Origin: Acanthochlamys bracteata
Lineage: Eukaryota > Streptophyta > Magnoliopsida > Pandanales > Velloziaceae
Direction of reading: 5' to 3'
NCBI GenBank assembly: GCA_019914995.1
Contig: CM034144.1
Location: 3,255,489-3,319,488 of the forward strand
Length of the DNA stretch: 64,000 nt
Of the stretch, positions 59,481-64,000 are shown piece after piece (within the stretch, counting starts at the first letter, position 1; every line of letters starts with the position of its first letter). The notes under the pieces are model-generated. The model had not been told where the DNA came from, did not search any database, and saw only the letters and a program-made list of their open reading frames with translations. The position numbers were made by a program, and so were the translations under genes.

Positions 59481-61146
59481 TAAGGCCAAAGTAATTTTGG
59501 TTTGGAAATTTGTTTCTTCCGATAAAAATATCATGCACGTTTTTCCTTTATCTAAGATCCAAATGGAGTTGGCAAAAGGGATAGATACAATCTTTACGCG
59601 ATTCATAAATTCCATTCCAAGAACTATAGGATAATCATCCATAGGCACAATAAAAAAGTCCAAAAGACCGGACCACTCATCTACACAAGTTTTTAATCCT
59701 GCAGGCAACACTAAGAACGGATTTGGGTTGAATTAACTGCTTTAATCTATCCTTACCCTTTTGTGTATTTTATACCAAGTCTTGTTGCTTCCTTTTCCTC
59801 AAGGAAGTTATAAGTTGCCCCTGTGTCCACCAAAGCTTGGACCTCCTGTCCTCCAACTTTGATTGTCACGTACATTCGGCTCTTTATCTCACATTTCGAC
59901 AATTCAGCTTTGGCTTAGATGGCATTAAGTAGTTGTAATGAGCCCATCTTTACTTCTTCAGGTTGCCGTTGCAATTCATCTATTATATCAATTAATGCTA
60001 AGAGTTTGTTCCGTTTTGGGCATTCCCTACCCATATGAGGTCCAGTGTAAAGGAAACATTTTAATGTTTGCTTATCATTTCCTTGTGTATTACTTCCTTG
60101 GCCTTTATGGGAGCCTCCCATGATCTTTGGAGAGTCAAATGTTGCCTCTTTGATTTGATAGCTATTGTTACCACTATTGTTCTTGAAGTTGTCTCGAGGC
60201 TTATACTTTTCGAGCTGTCGAAACTTTATAAAGGACTCGGCTGTGGCGATAGCAGAGTTTGAAATTTTGAGGTTCTTTGATCTTCAACCTTACCCATATT
60301 TGTAATCCGTTTATGAAAGCAAAAAGGACTTTCCCTTCTGAAAAATAGTAGATCTTCAAGATCAACTCAGGAAAGTCCTTTACATAGTCTCTTATGTTGT
60401 CCTAATATGTAAAGCACAAAAGCTTTGCCCTTACCTCGTACTCAACATTCACTAGGTAGAATTGAACTCTTCCTAAGTGACAACAGTGCAGGTCTCTCTC
60501 TCGATCTCGGCATACTATCCTCCACCATAGCATTACGGTATCCTCAAAATAAAGAGTGGCATGGTTGATCTAATCTACATCTTCCGTGATGACGGTACTT
60601 CTAAAGAGTTGCTCTACGCTCCATAGAAAGTTGTCAATCTCCTTCGCATTCCTCGCCCCCTTATACGTCTTGGGTTTTGGAACATTCATATTCGAAGGAG
60701 TTGAAGTTAAGGGTACTGCGGAAACTTCCCCTTATGTAACTACCATCTTGCAAAGTGCCTAGTCTGCTCAGACATTTCTCTACTCATTGGCCAATCTTGT
60801 GACTTTTTTCTTAAGGATCGCAACTTCCCTCCTAAGAGCATCCATATCACCAAAGATAGTCTTTAAATGCCTTACTTTGGCGAGAGGATGATTCAGCCAC
60901 TACCTTTAATGCACCTTGCATCTCCCCACAGAGCTCTTCCTATCCCTTTGCAAACTTCTTAATGCTTTGGCCCAACTCCTCGAATTGGTCTACCCTATCG
61001 GCCATAGAAAGCTCCACTATAGCAAAACTTACGTTCACATCCGCCATTATGTTCTTAAACTTCTCTTAGCGTTGCCTACTGCTCTCGTGAGCTTTCCTTT
61101 CAATCTCACTTCCCTCGTGTATGGTAACATCATTTCCGCTTGCCAT
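59478..61146 (-). pseudogene. Gypsy gag-protease of the short element
   Basis: The minus-strand ATG at 61146-61144 starts MASGNDVTIHEGSEIE. Gag blocks follow: FLWSVEQLFRS, TLYFEDTVMLWWR, and a weaker FAFINGL-IW-RLKI stretch. A degenerate zinc knuckle reads CFLYTGPHMGRECPKR, whose second Cys is Tyr (about 60010-60060). The protease has an intact ALVDTGATYNFLEEKEATR (Asp codon 59825-59827), then LDFFIVPMDDYPIVLGMEFM, matching the retropepsin end of chromoviruses. Several stops and frameshifts interrupt gag. Confidence 0.78.
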
Positions 61147-61179
61147 TTTTATTTGGAAAAATTTTGGCATAATACTACT

Positions 61180-61737
61180 TATCACGGGTCTAGAGTTTTA
61201 CCTTAGCTCGTGCGGCACTTAGTCACATCTTTTGTAGCTAAGTCAGCCTTTTACCCTAAATGAGCTATCAAAGATAGCTAAGAAAGCTTGTGTGGGCTTG
61301 AAGGAGTAAGGGAAGTAAAGAGCACACTTGAAGAGTTTTGAAAGAACTCTTTATTACACTACTAAAGATTGCTTATAAAGCTTTTTAGGGAAGTAAAGAG
61401 CACACTTGATTTGCTTGATGCCCCAAATGAGGGCCTTGCCCTCCTATTTGTAGCCATTCCACCTCCTCAATGAACAATGGAGACCACTTTGATCGGACGG
61501 TGCAGAAAATTTGATTCAGAAAGTTTCCATACAAAAATGTCGACCTCCAAAATATGAAACCTATCTAGAGTATTCTCTAAACTATTCTAATCTTATGCTA
61601 AAAATATTCTATGTGTTTAGAGTATTGTACCATACTTTAGACCTTTTTTATGTACAAAGTACTTTTATCTAAGTAAAAAATCGTTTTACCAAGATAACGA
61701 GGATGGGAAGAAAAGTCAAAATAGCCATACCATGACA
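61180..61737 (-). repeat. 5' LTR of the gag-pro-chromodomain element
   Basis: Starts TATCACGGGTCTAGAG and ends ACCATGACA on the plus strand. It is about 80 bp longer than its partner. A 16-mer, AGTAAAGAGCACACTT, occurs twice (about 61313 and 61391) but once in the other LTR (about 58725), showing an internal duplication after insertion. Confidence 0.8.
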
Positions 61738-62680
61738 TAATTGATAGAAAGATCATTTCTATTGGCTTGTAGTTCGACTTGATTCTTTCATTGAACTAGA
61801 TGTTGTAAACTTGTTGATTTTAGTGTATTATAGATGGTTAAGATCTGTTAACCTTCTAGAACCATTTAGTAACTAAAGTTAGCTTCATTTTAAATCTAGC
61901 TGTGCTTGAGCATTAGAGTTAGTAACTGAAGGTAGCTTCCTTTATTTTGATTGTAATTGTTATGTTTTGCCTTAGATTCCAACCTTGGACAACTAAGTTT
62001 GAGGTATTTTGTCGACCTTATACGACCTCTGTTAGACTTTGGCGACCTTGCTACAGTATTTGCCAACCTGCTACAGTATCTTCTGACCTTTTATGGTCGC
62101 ACTGCAACCAATTCTCTTTTGGAAAAATGAGTTATCGACTTGTTCTCGACTTTTGCAAGGTCAGTTATAGACCTCAGCCATAAATTGATAGATTTTCTAT
62201 ATTAGCCCTCATCTTTTCCTGTTTCCTGTTTCTAAACTTTTCTTCATAGAGTTTTCTTGGGAGAAGTGTGTATTGGTTGTCAAGAGCTTGTTGTACACAC
62301 CTCCCTTTCTCTAGAGAGTTCTTTCACTTTCTCGTTGGAGCTTTTACAAGATTTTGTTCTATCTTTTGATTCAATCTTTTGTAATCTTCACAGTTTTGAT
62401 AGTGAAACTTTATTCTCTCATCTTCGTGGATGTCGATTCTCTCTTAAAGCTTAACCACGTAAATTATTGTGTTTATTTATTTTGGTTATTCCCCTATTCT
62501 TGGTGTCACTTATGATTCTTGTGGAAGTTTTGGTTAGACCTAGAGAGATTAATTACTAAGTATCTTGTATTAAGTAGATCTCATGATTATATACTTTGTT
62601 ATAAGTAATATTGCTTCACTTCTAAGTTACTTAAGTTTTACAGTGCTTACACTGTCTCACCGTTCTCACTGTTTCAACAA
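61738..62680 (+). repeat. Probable copia 5' LTR and flank
   Basis: The segment ends GTTTCAACA just before a primer-binding site at 62683 and carries AACCACGTAAATT (62451-62463) like other plant copia LTRs. The LTR start was not found. Frames at 61947-62183, 62257-62454 and 62583-62780 are not genes in their own right. Confidence 0.45.
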
Positions 62681-62682
62681 AT

Positions 62683-62694
62683 TGGTGTCAGAGC
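62683..62694 (+). promoter_or_regulatory. Copia primer-binding site
   Basis: TGGTGTCAGAGC, one difference from the initiator tRNA-Met complement, three bases after the LTR-like end. Confidence 0.7.
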
Positions 62695-62699
62695 CAAGA

Positions 62700-64000
62700 T
62701 ATCAGTCACAAAGTTCAACATCAAGAAGTTCGACGGCACATCAACTTTGCTATGGCGTGTTCAGATGTTTGCTGTGTTGACACAAGAAAATTTGAAGATT
62801 GCTTTATCCGAAAAGGAGAAGAAATTGACTGATATGTCTGAAAATTAGTGGGGTGAATTGGATGATCAAGTCTTAACTGCCATACAACTTTGTCTGTTGG
62901 ATTCTGTTCTTAAAGTTAGAGTCATTGTATATAACAAAGCCTCTCGCAAATCGGCTAACGTTGAAGGAGCAACTTTATACATTTTGTATGGCTGACGGCA
63001 CACGCCTATTAAATCCCACATTAGCTAGTTTAGTTCCATTATTATGGATTTGCAAAATCTTGATGTGAAGATGGAAGATGAAGATCAAGCTTTATTATTG
63101 TTGTGCTCTTTACCCCCGTCGTACAAGCACTTTTGAGACATCTTTCTATATGGTAGAGAAACCATTTCTGTTGAAGATGTTAAGGCATTTTTGTTCTCTA
63201 AAGAAGTCATCGACAACAAACTTAATTCTAGAGAAGCATCTTTTTACATCCATTGATGCTCTTTTAAGGAACAGAAATGTTACTTGTAGCTACTGTAAGA
63301 AGCCTCAACATCACATATTTGATGTTTCAAGCTGAAGAATAAGTAGAAGAGCGCCGAGCAAAGTCAGGAGGTAAAGTCTCAAGACTCTGTAGAGTAAATC
63401 TTGCTTAAGATCATGTTTACATTCTTGCTACTGTTGATGATCATTGATTTGAATGTAAGGTTGAACGGGTCTTAGATTATGGTTGTGCCTATCATATGTG
63501 TTCCAATCGGAATTTCTTCTCCACATATGACTCAGTTGAAGGTGGAGTTATCAAGATCGCTAATGATGTTGTTTGCAAAGCCATTGGGATAGGGGACAAT
63601 TCAAATTAAAATACATGATGAAGTTGTGAGAACTCTGACTAATGTGAGATTTGTACTTGACTTGAAAATAAACCTTATTTCTTTGGACACTCTTCATTCT
63701 GATAGATGTATATTCTTAGCTGAAGTGGAGCCATGAAGATTTGCCGAGAAATTTGATTGTTACGAAGCAAAGAAGATTGACACTTTATATGTCCTATATA
63801 GTAGCACTATCTCCGATTCAGCAGCTGTTTCTTCTTCATCTCTCTGATAAATTATGGCACATGAGAATGAGTCATATGAGTTAGACAGGTTTAGAAATTT
63901 TTAGCAAAAGAGGGCTGTTGTGCAATCAAAAAATTGGCAATATAGATTTCTATGAACATTATCTCTTCGGCAAGCAAAAGGGAATTGCTTTCAGCACAAC
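62700..64000 (+). pseudogene. Ty1/copia (Tork/TNT1-like) gag-protease, cut by window edge
   Basis: Plus-strand blocks: KFNIKKFDGTSTLLWRVQMF (62710-62770), LDDQVLTAIQLCLLDSVL, then [20 protein letters not shown] (63080-63138), FLYGRETISVEDVKAFLFSK, and a degenerate zinc-knuckle start (CSYCKKPQHH). The protease region reads VLDYGCAYHMCSNRNFFSTY (63474-63530; family LDSGCSYHMC, the Ser of DSG here Tyr). Next come [20 protein letters not shown] and the GAG-pre-integrase LWHMRMSHMS with KEGCCAIKKL in another frame (63850-63930). Stops follow SEN, YG and others, so the copy is inactive. Integrase and RT would lie beyond the window. Confidence 0.82.

Larger units (their letters stand above)
58646..61737 (-). 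mobile_element. Non-autonomous LTR element with gag, protease and chromodomain only
   Basis: A 3.1-kb element on the minus strand with LTRs at 58646-59121 and 61180-61737. A 4-bp TAAT flanks both ends (58642-58645 and 61738-61741). The internal part is only about 2.06 kb and encodes a Ty3/gypsy chromovirus-type gag and protease followed almost directly by a chromodomain. Reverse transcriptase, RNase H and the integrase core are missing. On the minus strand a purine-rich GGTAGGAGATAA precedes the 3' LTR. No standard tRNA-primer site was found next to the 5' LTR, whose internal edge is therefore approximate. Confidence 0.8.

Noticed and set aside
60916..61206. 96-codon plus-strand frame
   Set aside because: Antisense to the start of gag (minus ATG at 61146) and the LTR edge.
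1..64000. tRNA, rRNA and snRNA genes
   Set aside because: No cloverleaf-like segment, ribosomal RNA core or snRNA box was recognised by eye. A covariance-model search was not possible here.

Overview
This is a window of plant nuclear DNA, most likely from a eudicot. It is AT-rich, has no operon-like packing, contains GT-AG introns, and holds many decayed plant transposon families: Ty1/copia, Ty3/gypsy, En/Spm CACTA, PIF/Harbinger, hAT MITEs and a FAR1/MULE relative. The species cannot be fixed from sequence alone.

One intact host gene is supported. It is a seven-exon gene at 47590-53663 (+) for a pyridoxal-phosphate homeostasis protein of the YggS/PLPBP family, 247 aa, with every splice site and phase consistent. 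Two host-like pseudogenes stand out: a FAR1-related (FRS/MULE transposase-like) fragment at 9821-10650 and a family-2-type glycosyltransferase relic that keeps an intron at 36540-37320.

Layout. 1-3029: AT-rich, with a hAT-like MITE at 792-1656. 3030-4809: minus-strand copia LTR material with a three-copy tandem repeat and a duplicated LTR start. 5711-6265: a 24-bp minisatellite flanked by direct repeats. 6740-7990: gypsy LTR-like DNA. 8000-9260: a possible noncoding transcription unit. 9821-18400: nested elements, with the FRS fragment cut by an Athila-like gypsy polyprotein that is itself split, inside its coding sequence, by a 5.5-kb PIF/Harbinger element at 12686-18221. 19900-25760: minus-strand copia pieces with a long gypsy LTR-like block between them (21006-23490). 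25932-35228: a 9.3-kb CACTA element with TNP2-type and Transposase_24-type genes, apparently inserted in another copia. 35570-37320: CT-rich leader-like DNA and the glycosyltransferase pseudogene. 38340-41340: a Reina-like gypsy pol. 41341-45978: a complete minus-strand copia with 5-bp target duplications (GTTAG). 46349-46999: a hAT MITE with a perfect 8-bp duplication. 47590-53663: the PLP gene. 54560-55640: copia LTR, primer site and gag remnants. 58061-58575: a two-copy tandem duplication. 58646-61737: a short LTR element carrying gag, protease and a chromodomain but no reverse transcriptase or integrase. 62683-64000: the start of a Tork-like copia cut by the window edge.

There is no metabolic cluster, defence system or CRISPR array. 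The most unusual object is the gag-protease-chromodomain LTR element (58646-61737). The best structural story is the codon-level nesting of Harbinger in gypsy in FRS, and of CACTA in copia. All transposon genes carry stops or frameshifts and are read here as relics.
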